DNA of 57,769 bases from Bacteroidales bacterium (GTDB taxonomy: Bacteria > Bacteroidota > Bacteroidia > Bacteroidales > UBA12170): the NCBI GenBank assembly GCA_021158405.1, contig JAGGUP010000078.1, positions 1 to 57,769 of the forward strand. The letters are read 5' to 3'. Positions 17,235-26,970 of the stretch are shown piece by piece (position 1 is the stretch's first letter; every line of letters starts with the position of its first letter). Position numbers and translations under genes: made by a program. The notes beneath the pieces were generated by a model. That model had not been told where the DNA came from, did not search any database, and saw only the letters and a list, made by a program, of their open reading frames with translations.

Positions 17235-18653
17235 ATGAAGCGGTTTTTCATCCTCCTTATTTTTACTTTCTCGACCACCTTTGTATTTGGACAAAAAGAA
17301 AAAACTCCTTGTCCTGATTCATTAAAAATAGTGTATTTAAACCAAATTTACCTGAACGGAAACAAGATTACCCAAAACAAAATTATTTATAGAGAATTAG
17401 CCTTTAAAGTGGGAGATACTTTATGCTTGAAAGAATTTATTAGCAACTTAAAAAAAAGCAAAGAAAACTTGCAAAACACGTCCTTATTCAATTATGTTGA
17501 AGTACGAGATGTGCAAGTTGCTTCAGAAGGAAAAATATATGCCAATGTGCACATCGATTTAGACGAACGCTGGTATATTTGGCCAATGCCAATCTTTGAA
17601 CTCGCCGAAAGAAATCCAAATGCATGGTGGGAATCTAACGACTTATCTAAAATTAATTACGGACTGTTTTTTACCTGGGAAAATTTTCGAGGGAGAAGAG
17701 AGGCTTTAAAAATAATAGCACAAGGTGGATACGATGAAAAATTAGGGTTTTATTACGATATTCCTTTCATAAATATAAGTCAGACACTCGGTTTAATTTT
17801 AAACGCCGGATTAACCAGAAACCACGAAGTAACTTATCAAACAATTAACAATAAACCGGTTCGCTACCGCACTGAAAAATATGCTCGATATCAATATTAT
17901 GCATCAATTACTTTAAATATTCGCAAGAATATATATACATCGCATTCTTTTCGATTGGGATATTACGATCATAAGTATAACGATACTATCTTTCAAAAAA
18001 ATCCGAATTTTGACCCAAACCAAGCCAATAAGTTTAACTATTTTTCATTGAGTTATACATTTAGAAACGATCATCGCGATAATAAAAATTACGCTTTAAA
18101 TGGATACTTTTTACAGGCTGTTTTGGAGAAACAAGGTTTAGGAATTTCTTCCAATTCTAATGTCGATGTACTATCATTAACCAGTAGTGTGCGCAAATTT
18201 TGGAATTTAGGAAATCAGTGGTATTTAGCTGGTGGTTTTACCGGACGTATTGCAAGCACCGGTCGTAACCCCTATTTTTTAAATACAGGACTTGGATATC
18301 ATCAGGAATTTGTAAGAGGATATGAACATTATGTTATTGATGGGGAAAATTTCGCGCTCTTTAAAACAGATCTGAAATATGCTTTATTTCAAGATCAAAT
18401 ATCAAATTTTCTTTTACTTCCCAACAAGTTTTCTAAGGTTCATTGGTCAGTTTATTTAAGCTTTTTCATAGACGCTGCCTATTCCACAACAGAGCTTCCC
18501 CAATTAACCAATACCTTGCAAAATACAACTTTATTTGGATATGGCGCAGGTATAAACATTGTAACTTATTACGATATGAATTTCCGTTTTGAATATTCTT
18601 TTAATAAAATGGGCGAACGAGGTTTGTTTGTCAGCTTTATATCAGCGCTATAA
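17235..18653 (+). CDS. Outer-membrane protein with POTRA domain and beta-barrel (BamA-like)
   Basis: A 472-residue protein with a signal peptide (about 1-20, ending VFG-Q). One POTRA-like module follows (about 30-115, YLNQIYLNGNKITQNKII), then a 16-strand-type Omp85 barrel rich in aromatic beta strands (YYASITLNIRKN, FSLSYTFRND, FRFEYSFNK). It resembles patatin/TamA or BamA relatives but has only one POTRA domain, so it is not the main BamA. The final strand ends in an aromatic-poor ISAL. It is cotranscribed with rsgA and the CBS gene. The substrate is unknown. Confidence 0.82.
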   Translation: MKRFFILLIFTFSTTFVFGQKEKTPCPDSLKIVYLNQIYLNGNKITQNKIIYRELAFKVGDTLCLKEFISNLKKSKENLQNTSLFNYVEVRDVQVASEGKIYANVHIDLDERWYIWPMPIFELAERNPNAWWESNDLSKINYGLFFTWENFRGRREALKIIAQGGYDEKLGFYYDIPFINISQTLGLILNAGLTRNHEVTYQTINNKPVRYRTEKYARYQYYASITLNIRKNIYTSHSFRLGYYDHKYNDTIFQKNPNFDPNQANKFNYFSLSYTFRNDHRDNKNYALNGYFLQAVLEKQGLGISSNSNVDVLSLTSSVRKFWNLGNQWYLAGGFTGRIASTGRNPYFLNTGLGYHQEFVRGYEHYVIDGENFALFKTDLKYALFQDQISNFLLLPNKFSKVHWSVYLSFFIDAAYSTTELPQLTNTLQNTTLFGYGAGINIVTYYDMNFRFEYSFNKMGERGLFVSFISAL

Positions 18654-18716
18654 TTATATTTTCTTAGTCTCCATTATCAACTCTTTGTTCCAATTGTTTA
18701 ATCCTACACAACAAAT

Positions 18717-20573
18717 TTATATCAACACTATTTTATCCGTCACAACCAGTCCTTCTTTCTTTGTTTCTTTATTAAACAAATAAATTGCTAAATGATATTT
18801 TCCCGGTATTAGGTTTAAAATAGAAGAGGCAACCACAAAACCTGAATTACTTAAATCAAAATCACTTTTAAAATAGCTTGTCACATCCGTTCGAATGACT
18901 TTTTGAGTTTGAAGCCTTTCAGCAATCTTTTCTCCTTCTTTTAGGAGAACAATATCTATTACCGAATTCGTTGCAGCTTGCTGATCAAAATAAGCCCATC
19001 CACTTATTTTGACCATATTATTTGGCATTTCGAACATTTCAATATTATAAAGAAAACTATCACCATTGTATTGATGTAATGCACCAAATTTTGATAAATC
19101 AAGCGTTTGAGGGACATCTTTTAGTAAGATAAAATGCTTCGTCCACGCTTGAAAACCATCATAATTATTCTCAATATAAAAATGAGTATTCATAAAATTT
19201 TGACTGCTTTCTGTTAACTTATAGTCTCTACCAAAACCATCTATATACCAAAAAGGCTTAATCCTGATAGAATCCTTTTGCATTTCTTGGATGTAATCTT
19301 CCAATGAACTATCTATAATAGTATAATGAACATCTTCATTTTGAAGAAAAAACGGCATATACCAACCTAAACTACTCACCACAGGTGTATTATTTAAATT
19401 ATTTTGGCTAATAAAATGTGTTGATTCTCTAAATTGTGCTTTTATAATTGTATGATAATAATTCTTTATAACGAGAATATCGGTCATTGAAAAAACAAAA
19501 AACAAGGATAGAATAAGCGTTCTGAACACTTTATTTTGAAACTGACTTATCCCAATCGCCAGTATTAAAATAAGAGCAGGTAAAATAACTATAAAATATC
19601 TGCTGATAAGCATAGGCACAGATAGATAGCTTCGAATCAGCGGTATAAGCAATACAATAATAATCCATGTTATCAAGACAATAAAATTAAAAATAGTCTT
19701 GTTTTCGATGATCGATCGATAACTAATTGAAAAGTCCTTTTCTTTTCCCAATTTTATAAAATAACTAAGAAAAACCAATCCTACGATAGGGAAAAGCAGC
19801 TCTGAATTTCCAAAAAATTCTTTAATAATAAGTGTGTAAACATCCAGAGTAGGAGCGGGAATCCAGAATTCTGTGATATTCATAGATTTTATGAATAATC
19901 CCAGCGATGGAAGATAAAGAACCAAAGTCACAACACCCGACAGCAAAAGGGAAATAAAGAATTTTAATCTGTCTTGTTTTTCAACTAAAAGCAGGAAAAA
20001 CAACATTAGCAAATAGTGAGTAAACAAAACAAACAAGCCGAAAAAATGACCATAAATCATTAAAGCAGCAAACACACCATGCCAAATTGCATTTTTCCTA
20101 TTTGGCGTTTTAAGAAAGATAATGAGGCGATAAAAGGCCAGGATAGTAAAGAAAACGAGAAAAATATAAGGCCGCCCTTCCTGTGAATAATACAGATGAA
20201 AATAATTTATACTTAAAAGAAAAGCCGCAATTAAACCCACTTTTTTGTTGAACATTTCCTTCCCTAAAATAGCGATCGCATAGACTCCAAGAACACCTAA
20301 AATAGCAGAAAACAATCTTAAAACAATTGTTTTATATCCAAATACGGCAAACAAAATACGAACAAAAGCAAAGTATAAAGGTGGGTGAGGATCTGAAGCC
20401 AGTAGTGAATTGTAAAATGCTATCCAACTTAAATTTGGATTCGACTCGTTTAAAGTATGGATTTCGTCTAACCATACACTTTGAAAATCAATATGATAAA
20501 ACCGTAAGAGTACTCCAAAAAGGAGTATTGAAAGTAAAATAGAATTTTGTTTAATGAACTGTAAAAGTTTCAT
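18717..20573 (-). CDS. Glycosyltransferase family 39/ArnT-like membrane protein
   Basis: A 618-residue polytopic inner-membrane glycosyltransferase that uses polyprenyl-phosphate sugar donors. The N-terminal half has about 11 membrane segments, with VWLDEIHTLNES (34-45, acidic DE) and SDPHPPLYF (60-68) as expected catalytic and donor motifs. The C-terminal 140 residues are periplasmic and beta-rich (VKISGWAYFDQQ), a likely carbohydrate-binding or assembly domain. The upstream GtrB-like gene may supply the donor; their spacing of 12 nt suggests an operon. The acceptor is unknown. Confidence 0.87.
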   Translation of the reverse strand: MKLLQFIKQNSILLSILLFGVLLRFYHIDFQSVWLDEIHTLNESNPNLSWIAFYNSLLASDPHPPLYFAFVRILFAVFGYKTIVLRLFSAILGVLGVYAIAILGKEMFNKKVGLIAAFLLSINYFHLYYSQEGRPYIFLVFFTILAFYRLIIFLKTPNRKNAIWHGVFAALMIYGHFFGLFVLFTHYLLMLFFLLLVEKQDRLKFFISLLLSGVVTLVLYLPSLGLFIKSMNITEFWIPAPTLDVYTLIIKEFFGNSELLFPIVGLVFLSYFIKLGKEKDFSISYRSIIENKTIFNFIVLITWIIIVLLIPLIRSYLSVPMLISRYFIVILPALILILAIGISQFQNKVFRTLILSLFFVFSMTDILVIKNYYHTIIKAQFRESTHFISQNNLNNTPVVSSLGWYMPFFLQNEDVHYTIIDSSLEDYIQEMQKDSIRIKPFWYIDGFGRDYKLTESSQNFMNTHFYIENNYDGFQAWTKHFILLKDVPQTLDLSKFGALHQYNGDSFLYNIEMFEMPNNMVKISGWAYFDQQAATNSVIDIVLLKEGEKIAERLQTQKVIRTDVTSYFKSDFDLSNSGFVVASSILNLIPGKYHLAIYLFNKETKKEGLVVTDKIVLI

Positions 20574-20585
20574 GCGGATTAGTCT

Positions 20586-21548
20586 CTATTTTCTATTAAA
20601 AGATTCGATAGATTCGATAAATTCTTTGTAAAGATACTTGTCGGGAGGAGAAAGCGTTTTACGTTTACTCAATTGCAATAAAAGAACAATCAGCGTAACC
20701 GAAAACAGTTGGAGTATTATGCCCGAAATGATTAATATCAAACTAGAAGCCCATCCGGGAATGGCAGTTCCGGCAATTAATTTTTGATAGAAAACACTCA
20801 GTATAAAGATAAGCCCTATTACAATTCCTAAAAAAGAGCCTTTTAATATTCGTATAGTAAAGGCATCAAAATAAATGGATATTGCACTTAAACCATGGAG
20901 TATTAATCCATTCAAATTCATTTTTGACACACCATGGTAACGTTTTCCTCGATCCAATAAAATGCTTTGATAGGGAATTTTAGACTGAAATATACTAGCC
21001 GCAAAATGATTCCAGATATTCTCCTGAAAAATTAAGTTTTTCAACCGTTTTTGAGGAATGCAACTAAAGTTGCCGTAGTTTATTGAAAATCCGGTAAGGA
21101 CTCTAAAAATTAACTTGTAAATAAAATAAGAGAACCTAAACAAGGAGCCTTCATTTCGTTTATCTCTTTTAGCAAAAATAATTTCCGAATCTTTCGTAGC
21201 AACACAAGCGTTTATTAATTCTGGAATATCTTCAGGTTTATCCTCCCCATCACTATCCAAAACAATAATTTTTCCTATCTTATTTTGTGTGTCAGCAATA
21301 TATTGCAAGCCGATGGCTATGCTACGTTGATGACCTACATTGGTTTTAAGATGAAGTATTTCAATTAATATTTTATTGCTTTTAGGATAGGTTTCCATCT
21401 CTGCAATTGAACCATCATCAACAATTGTCATTTTAATGGAAAACGAATTCAAATAGTCAATCTGTTCAATTTTATAAATTAATATTTGAAGGCTTTCCCA
21501 ATCATTAAAAACAGGTGTAAGTAAGTGAAGATTATAATCAGAAGCCAT
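20586..21548 (-). CDS. Family 2 glycosyltransferase with C-terminal membrane helices (GtrB/DPM1-like)
   Basis: A 320-residue inverting glycosyltransferase with the GT-A motifs TIVDDGS (41-47) and VLDSDGED (97-104). Two hydrophobic helices near the C-terminus (about 232-255 and 264-290) resemble GtrB-type polyprenyl-phosphate hexose synthases. It should load a sugar onto undecaprenyl phosphate at the cytoplasmic face, providing the donor for the downstream GT39-like enzyme (12 nt away). Start at ATG 21548 fits the -7 element at 21576-21583. Confidence 0.9.
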   Translation of the reverse strand: MASDYNLHLLTPVFNDWESLQILIYKIEQIDYLNSFSIKMTIVDDGSIAEMETYPKSNKILIEILHLKTNVGHQRSIAIGLQYIADTQNKIGKIIVLDSDGEDKPEDIPELINACVATKDSEIIFAKRDKRNEGSLFRFSYFIYKLIFRVLTGFSINYGNFSCIPQKRLKNLIFQENIWNHFAASIFQSKIPYQSILLDRGKRYHGVSKMNLNGLILHGLSAISIYFDAFTIRILKGSFLGIVIGLIFILSVFYQKLIAGTAIPGWASSLILIISGIILQLFSVTLIVLLLQLSKRKTLSPPDKYLYKEFIESIESFNRK

Positions 21549-21575
21549 TTTATATACAAATTAATGTGTTTAAGC

Positions 21576-21583
21576 AAATGTAA
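21576..21583 (-). promoter_or_regulatory. -7 promoter element of the glycosyltransferase operon (TACATTTG)
   Basis: An exact TAnnTTTG match on the minus strand, 27 nt before ATG 21548. Confidence 0.55.
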
Positions 21584-21642
21584 GGATTAAACAACAGTCT
21601 TCAAAAAAAGGATTGCTTACTTTTAGAACTTAGATTAAAAAC

Positions 21643-22230
21643 TCAAACTTCGTTTAAATCGCTTTGTTTAACGAAATGCATAATTTCCGGCATAAAAGCA
21701 TAAAAATCATGCTTTATTTCAGGATAATATTTTTGCAAAGTGTCAACGCCCGTTTTCATCCCGGAACGGTAATCAGTTCTCCTATCCATTCGATCCAAAA
21801 TCAAGGATAATGACACGAACTGCGCATAATTAACCAACCAATTTTGTCTAACCATATAAGGCAGAATAGTACGTGCGCGATCTGGTAATACACGGAAATT
21901 CTTAATGAGTAAGCGATAATTACGACAGACAAAATCCTCTAGTTTTTCCTCTGAAAATTGTGTCCATTCAGTGGCTAAAAAATGATCGTAAAACATATCC
22001 ACTAATACGCTGGAATAAGGTCCTTGCTCTTTTTGAATTCGATACTTTGTTTGACGAAAAACAGGATGTTTATCAGTAAAAGAATCGATCTGACGATGCA
22101 ATAAAATTCCCTTTTGTATAGATTCCGAATAGTTTTTATAGGCTTTTCCCTTGACCATATCGGCAATAAAATTACCAATGATTAAACCCTCGTTATCGCC
22201 GGCTAAATACAAATGAGCTAGAAAATTCAA
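21643..22230 (-). CDS. acpH: Acyl-carrier-protein phosphodiesterase
   Basis: A 195-residue HD-fold-like phosphodiesterase that removes the 4'-phosphopantetheine arm from ACP. It begins with the family-typical MNFLAHLYLAG, and IIGNFIADMVKG, LLHRQIDSFTDKHP and MFYDHFLATEW carry the conserved His and Asp residues. Length is normal. It sits alone on the minus strand between the glycosyltransferase operon and a long AT-rich spacer. The family name is secure; in vivo relevance of AcpH is debated, and the family is widespread. Confidence 0.9.
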   Translation of the reverse strand: MNFLAHLYLAGDNEGLIIGNFIADMVKGKAYKNYSESIQKGILLHRQIDSFTDKHPVFRQTKYRIQKEQGPYSSVLVDMFYDHFLATEWTQFSEEKLEDFVCRNYRLLIKNFRVLPDRARTILPYMVRQNWLVNYAQFVSLSLILDRMDRRTDYRSGMKTGVDTLQKYYPEIKHDFYAFMPEIMHFVKQSDLNEV

Positions 22231-22593
22231 AATTTAATTTTTTACAAAGATGTACATTTTGAATCATTTTTACTTTACTTGCTATAAAAATCCTGCTAAG
22301 AAGACGATGCTTTGTGACTTTGAGAAAAGACTTAAGACAAATACCTAAGCGGATTAGTGAGAAAATATACCACGCAAAGACGAAGAGACGCAAAGAAAAG
22401 GAAGAAATTGCTTCACTGTTTTTTTAATTAAATGCCTACGGCATATTTATACATGGCAAATACAAATAAAATGACACAAAACACTTTTGCGAATTGGCGA
22501 GAAACAATAACATACAGAAAAAGAAATAAAATGACATTAAGACTTCTGACTTTTTGACTTTCAGACCTTGACCCTTTCATCCAAAATTAAATG
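22231..22593. other. Intergenic spacer without a gene
   Basis: About 360 bp, AT-rich. It contains a fragment of a common Bacteroidota intergenic repeat (cgcaaagacgaagagacgc, near 22375) and short AT runs. No open frame here looks coding, and I see no RNA gene. Confidence 0.5.
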
Positions 22594-22601
22594 TATTTTT
22601 G
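22594..22601 (+). promoter_or_regulatory. -7 promoter element of the U32 gene (TATTTTTG)
   Basis: An exact TAnnTTTG match. It lies inside the longest open frame (which begins at 22591), so the real start must be downstream, at ATG 22618. Confidence 0.6.
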
Positions 22602-22617
22602 CCGAAAATTTGAAACT

Positions 22618-23877
22618 ATGCAACTTAAAATGGCGCAAGATGTTGAAATAATGGCTCCTGTAGGTTCTTACGAATCCTTAATGGCAGCTATTCAGGGAGG
22701 AGCTAATTCCGTTTACTTTGGAATAGGAAAGCTAAATATGCGTTCCAAATCATCGAAAAATTTTAGCATTGATGATTTAAAAGAAATAGCTAACATCTGC
22801 AAAGAGAACAATATCCGCACCTATATCACACTGAATACCGTCATTTACGATCAAGAATTGGAAGACATGAAAGCCATTATTGATGCCGCAAAAGACAATG
22901 ATATAACTGCTATTATCGCTGCGGATCAATCGGTTATCCATTATGCTTTTTCCAAAAAAATGGAAATCCATATGTCCACTCAAGCCAATATCACCAATAT
23001 AGAAGCGGTTAAATTCTATTCCATGTTTGCCGATGTGATGGTGACTGCGCGCGAACTGAATCTTCATCAGGTAAAAGCCATTACTGATACTATTGAGAAA
23101 GAGCAGATAAAAGGACCTTCAGGCAATTTGATTCAAATCGAAATTTTTGCCCACGGGGCATTGTGTATGGCGGTTTCGGGCAAATGTTATCTTAGTTTGG
23201 ATTTGATGAATTCTTCCGCCAATCGGGGAGCTTGCTTACAGCCTTGTCGACGAGGTTACGATGTAAAAGATCGCGATAGCGGATTAGAATTGCATGTGGA
23301 TAACGAATACATTATGTCGCCCAAAGATTTAAAGACGGTCGACTTTCTTGATAAGATCCTCTACGCGGGTGTTCGTGTTTTAAAAATTGAAGGTCGTGGT
23401 CGTTCTCCGGAATATGTGAAAAAAGTTACGCGAGTATACCGCGAAGCTGCTAATGCCTTTTTTAATGGTGATTTTACAAAAGAAAATATTACAAACTGGA
23501 ATACTCAATTAGATTCGGTCTATAATCGTGGCTTTTGGGATGGCTATTATTTGGGGCGCAAAACAGGAGAGTGGTCGGAACGCTATGGTTCTCAAGCAAC
23601 TAGGAAAAAGATATTTCTTGGAAAAATAACCAACTATTTTACCAATCTCAACGTAGCTGAACTTCAAATAGACACCAATGAATTAACTGTTGGTGATGAA
23701 ATAAATATTGTAGGCCCAACAACCGGCGTTTATGAAGATATAATTAAAGAAATCCGTTTAGAATTTAAGGCGGTTGAAAAAGCCAAAAAAGGACAGGCGG
23801 TTTCCTTTAAAACAAAAGAATTGGTGCGTCGCGGCGATTTGGTGTATAAACTTATTGATGTAATTGATCCTTTTTAA
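22618..23877 (+). CDS. U32 family protein (TrhP/YegQ-like, tRNA hydroxylation)
   Basis: A U32 'peptidase' family protein of 419 residues; characterised relatives TrhP and RlhA act in prephenate-dependent RNA hydroxylation rather than proteolysis. The N-terminal TIM-barrel part starts EIMAPVGSYESLMAAIQGGA; IFAHGALCMAVSGKCYLS and SANRGACLQPCRRGY hold the conserved Cys residues for an iron-sulfur cluster. LKIEGRGRSPEYV and the C-terminal barrel-like domain are also typical. The start at ATG 22618 is chosen because of the -7 element at 22594-22601. A later ATG at 22630 is possible. Confidence 0.9.
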   Translation: MQLKMAQDVEIMAPVGSYESLMAAIQGGANSVYFGIGKLNMRSKSSKNFSIDDLKEIANICKENNIRTYITLNTVIYDQELEDMKAIIDAAKDNDITAIIAADQSVIHYAFSKKMEIHMSTQANITNIEAVKFYSMFADVMVTARELNLHQVKAITDTIEKEQIKGPSGNLIQIEIFAHGALCMAVSGKCYLSLDLMNSSANRGACLQPCRRGYDVKDRDSGLELHVDNEYIMSPKDLKTVDFLDKILYAGVRVLKIEGRGRSPEYVKKVTRVYREAANAFFNGDFTKENITNWNTQLDSVYNRGFWDGYYLGRKTGEWSERYGSQATRKKIFLGKITNYFTNLNVAELQIDTNELTVGDEINIVGPTTGVYEDIIKEIRLEFKAVEKAKKGQAVSFKTKELVRRGDLVYKLIDVIDPF

Positions 23878-23910
23878 ATCTGAGAACCCGTGATTTTATT
23901 TTTCAAAATC

Positions 23911-23979
23911 ATTTAGCCGAACTGATCCTGAGCGTTTACATTGAGCGTAGCCGAAATATAGTTGAGGGACCTCATGGGT
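23911..23979 (+). repeat. Dispersed intergenic repeat, copy 1
   Basis: About 69 bp containing TTTAGCCGAACTGAT and GAGCGTTTACATTGAGCG. An inverted copy with about nine differences is at 45195-45262. The 279-bp gap in which this lies also has an imperfect GC-rich hairpin near 24070-24092. Confidence 0.75.
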
Positions 23980-24156
23980 ATTATTAAATCGTCGAGATCT
24001 TCTTGCCATGCCAGAATCGGTTTCCCGCATCTTGATGCGTATAAAAAATCAAGATTCTTTACTGATACCCCGCCTGCTTATGGCGAGGCAGTTCATTTTA
24101 ATTTTTTGTGAAAAATGATTTAACATTCCGTTGTTGCTCGCTTTTCTAAGAGAAAT

Positions 24157-25389
24157 TTATTTTTTCAACCAATAAAAAGGAAAAAGCAAAAGGAGAAGCA
24201 AAGAAGTTAAAATAAGTGCTATACTTACAGAAAAAGTTTCTGCAAAATACCCCATACAAAGAGCAAGCAGAGCGGCCATAAGAGCTTTAATTTGCGAAGC
24301 AACAGATAAAACAGTTGCATTGATTTTTTCATTTGAATAGTCAATCACACGACCGATTCCAATCGGTTTCCTAAGGTTTTCGAGTATGTAAATTCCAAAA
24401 AACAAAAGCACAGCAGCTAGTTTTAAATCTAAAAGCATTCCCACTCCGGCAATGGCTCCAATTAAAACACCAAAGAGCAAACTGAAGTTTAAGGCTTTCT
24501 TATCTGTTGTAAAAAAGGATTGAAATCGGAATGAATTTCGAGAAGCAATAGAAGAAAATAAAAACAAAATCGTATAGGCGATTCCTATAAAAAAAGCATT
24601 TTGCTGATCCATATTGTAATTGGGAAATAAAACCAAGCCCGCACTAAAGCTCAAGATAAGCACTTGAAAATAATCTTTCACTGCTTTATAATATGCCGAA
24701 TAAAAAGAGAGATTGAAAACCGCTAATACCATTTGTTTTTGTTTAAATACTCTCCAACTTTGTTTTGCTAATCGAATAGCGTTTATGCTTAATTGTCGAA
24801 AAGAACCTTTTTGAACTCCTTTATCCAAATATTTGGGGTAAAGAGCCAGATTAATCAAACCGGCAAGATACGGAATGATTGAAAAAAGAAAAATAATTTC
24901 AATGTTCGAATTTAAAATAACAATGACAGCCGCTAAGGATGCCGAAACAGCCGAGCCAAATTGAGAACATGCACGCGTATTTCCGTAATAATCCGTCTTA
25001 TATTTAATCCAATTCTTATGCTCCAAATAAGAAAATATCAAGGCTTTGTGTGTGCCCGAACGAAAGCTTTCACCAAAGGAAAAAATCAACATAGCTGCCG
25101 CAACCAAAATAAAAGAGGAAGCAAAATAGAACGTTAAAAAAGAGAGCAAATAAGCTATGTAAGAGATAATTAAACTTTTCTTTCTGCCAAAAGCATCCGC
25201 AAAGATACCGCTTGGGATTTCGATCAGCACAAAACCAATTTCACGAATAGCATACAAGATTCCGATATCCAAATAATTAAATCCTTTCGATAAAAAGAAC
25301 AAAAGTAAAAAGGGATCGAAAAAACGTAAGTTCTTCAAGAAACCATAAGCGCAAAACTGATAAAATTGTTTGTTTTTTCTTGGTATCAC
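24157..25389 (-). CDS. Major facilitator superfamily transporter
   Basis: A 410-residue polytopic membrane protein with about 12 helices. The loop after the second helix carries the MFS motif A variant GIFADAFGRKKSLI (61-74), and the two halves are related in pattern. It has no fused domains. Substrate cannot be predicted; the family includes drug and metabolite exporters. It is divergent from the cobalamin adenosyltransferase gene. The ATG at 25389 is supported by the typical short positively charged N-terminus (MIPRKNK). Confidence 0.85.
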   Translation of the reverse strand: MIPRKNKQFYQFCAYGFLKNLRFFDPFLLLFFLSKGFNYLDIGILYAIREIGFVLIEIPSGIFADAFGRKKSLIISYIAYLLSFLTFYFASSFILVAAAMLIFSFGESFRSGTHKALIFSYLEHKNWIKYKTDYYGNTRACSQFGSAVSASLAAVIVILNSNIEIIFLFSIIPYLAGLINLALYPKYLDKGVQKGSFRQLSINAIRLAKQSWRVFKQKQMVLAVFNLSFYSAYYKAVKDYFQVLILSFSAGLVLFPNYNMDQQNAFFIGIAYTILFLFSSIASRNSFRFQSFFTTDKKALNFSLLFGVLIGAIAGVGMLLDLKLAAVLLFFGIYILENLRKPIGIGRVIDYSNEKINATVLSVASQIKALMAALLALCMGYFAETFSVSIALILTSLLLLLLFPFYWLKK

Positions 25390-25517
25390 AATTTGATTCT
25401 TGTTTTACAATTTAAAAAAAGAATATTCATATCAACTTATTTTAAGTTGATTACAATCAAAATTAAGAATTCAAAAGCTCCTTCAACAAAATTACATTAA
25501 TTTAGCCAAAAGAAACA

Positions 25518-26072
25518 ATGGACTGGAAAATATATACCAAAGGAGGCGATAAAGGGGAAACTGCTTTAATTGGTGGTTCACGCGTACCCAAATATCATCA
25601 ACGGATTGAAGCTTATGGAACCATTGATGAATTAAAATCTTATCTCGGATTGATTCGCGATTTATCTGAAGATAAAGAAGTTAAATCACTCTTATTCGAA
25701 ATACAGGATCGTTTGTTTACCACAGAAAGTTTGATTGCCGCTGATTCTAAAGAAGCTGCCGAAAAACTTCCCAAATTGTTCGAAGCAGATGTTGAATTTT
25801 TAGAAAAAAGTATCGATCAGATGAACGAAAAGCTTCCCGAACTCACCAGTTTTATAATGCCGGGCGGACATCCGCTTGCTTCGCACACACATATTGCACG
25901 TACCATTTGCCGTCGTGCTGAACGTATTACCATAAAAGCGGCAGAGAAATTTACTATTGATCCGTTGTGTATAAAATACCTCAACCGACTTTCAGATTTT
26001 TTGTTTGTCTTGGCTCGTAAATTTGTACACGAACTTGGAAGAAAAGAAATTATATGGAAACCAAGAGTTTAA
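25518..26072 (+). CDS. Cob(I)alamin adenosyltransferase, PduO type
   Basis: A 184-residue enzyme that transfers adenosyl from ATP to cob(I)alamin to make coenzyme B12. The N-terminal ATP-binding segment is YTKGGDKGETALIGG (6-20), followed by HQRIEAYGTIDELKSYLG. The C-terminal HIARTICRRAERI and CIKYLNRLSDFLFVLAR are PduO/MMAB signatures. Length is normal. The HAD gene follows after 67 bp on the same strand. Confidence 0.94.
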   Translation: MDWKIYTKGGDKGETALIGGSRVPKYHQRIEAYGTIDELKSYLGLIRDLSEDKEVKSLLFEIQDRLFTTESLIAADSKEAAEKLPKLFEADVEFLEKSIDQMNEKLPELTSFIMPGGHPLASHTHIARTICRRAERITIKAAEKFTIDPLCIKYLNRLSDFLFVLARKFVHELGRKEIIWKPRV

Positions 26073-26139
26073 ATTTAATTGCCTTATAAAAGACCCTCCT
26101 AATCGTGTAAAACATGATGTAAATAATTAATCAATTCAA

Positions 26140-26913
26140 ATGGATATTAAATCGAAGATTAAAATTATTGCTTTTGATGCTGACGATACGCTTTGGGTGA
26201 ATGAGCCTTATTATCGCGAAACAGAAAAAGCTTTTGTACTTCTTTTACAAGATTATTTACCTGCTGAAAAGGTGAGCAAATTGTTATTGGAAATTGAAAG
26301 TAAAAATATAAAATTATATGGCTACGGCGTAAAGGGATTTGTGCTTTCTATGATAGAAACAGTCTTAAAAATTAAGGAGGAATCCACTTCAATATATGGA
26401 AATAGCACGACTTCAAAGAAACCGATTTCAAAAATAATTACTCAAATTCTTGATTTAGGCAAAGCGCTTATTAATATGCCCTTGGTTTTATTACCGGACG
26501 TGAGAGAAACCTTAAAAATCATAAAAACCCAAGAGCTAAAATTGGTATTGGCAACCAAAGGAGATTTATTAGATCAGGAGCGAAAACTGAAGAAATCAGG
26601 TTTAGCGCAATGCTTTCACCACATTGAAATTATGAGCAATAAAAATGAATCGGATTATCAGAAATTACTCGATAGACTTGAAATTTTACCCGATGAATTC
26701 TTAATGGTTGGCAACTCTATTAAATCAGATATTTTACCTGTTTTATCTGTTGGATCTTATGCCATTCATATTCCGTATCATACCACTTGGGAACACGAAA
26801 GAGTTGCCAATACAGAACAAGACCACGAACGCTTTTTCAAACTGGAAACTATTCAGGATCTAAGCCCCATTATTAAAGAAAACCAAATCTCATTTCCCAA
26901 AAAGAAACAATAA
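26140..26913 (+). CDS. HAD-family hydrolase
   Basis: A 257-residue phosphatase-like protein. Motif I is AFDADDTLW (11-19), with nucleophile D13 and general acid D15. LVLATKGDL gives motif II, a Lys near LKKSG motif III, and FLMVGNSIKSDILP motif IV. The helical cap inserted after motif I is C1 type. It is likely a small phosphomonoesterase of unknown substrate. It ends at a bidirectional terminator shared with the convergent yebC gene. Confidence 0.85.
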   Translation: MDIKSKIKIIAFDADDTLWVNEPYYRETEKAFVLLLQDYLPAEKVSKLLLEIESKNIKLYGYGVKGFVLSMIETVLKIKEESTSIYGNSTTSKKPISKIITQILDLGKALINMPLVLLPDVRETLKIIKTQELKLVLATKGDLLDQERKLKKSGLAQCFHHIEIMSNKNESDYQKLLDRLEILPDEFLMVGNSIKSDILPVLSVGSYAIHIPYHTTWEHERVANTEQDHERFFKLETIQDLSPIIKENQISFPKKKQ

Positions 26914-26953
26914 TAAAAAAAGCCGAAGAAATTATTTCTTCGGCTTTTTTATT
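26914..26953. terminator. Bidirectional intrinsic terminator
   Basis: An inverted repeat with arms AAAAAAGCCGAAGAAA and TTTCTTCGGCTTTTTT around a 3-nt loop. The flanking A and T runs give a U-tract in both directions, so it serves the HAD gene on the plus strand and yebC on the minus strand. Confidence 0.92.
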
Positions 26954-26970
26954 AAAACGATCTTAATGCT

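Noticed and set aside
18717-22230. Surface polysaccharide biosynthesis island
   Set aside because: Only two glycosyltransferases are present, without nucleotide-sugar, flippase or polymerase genes; base composition looks like that of neighbours.
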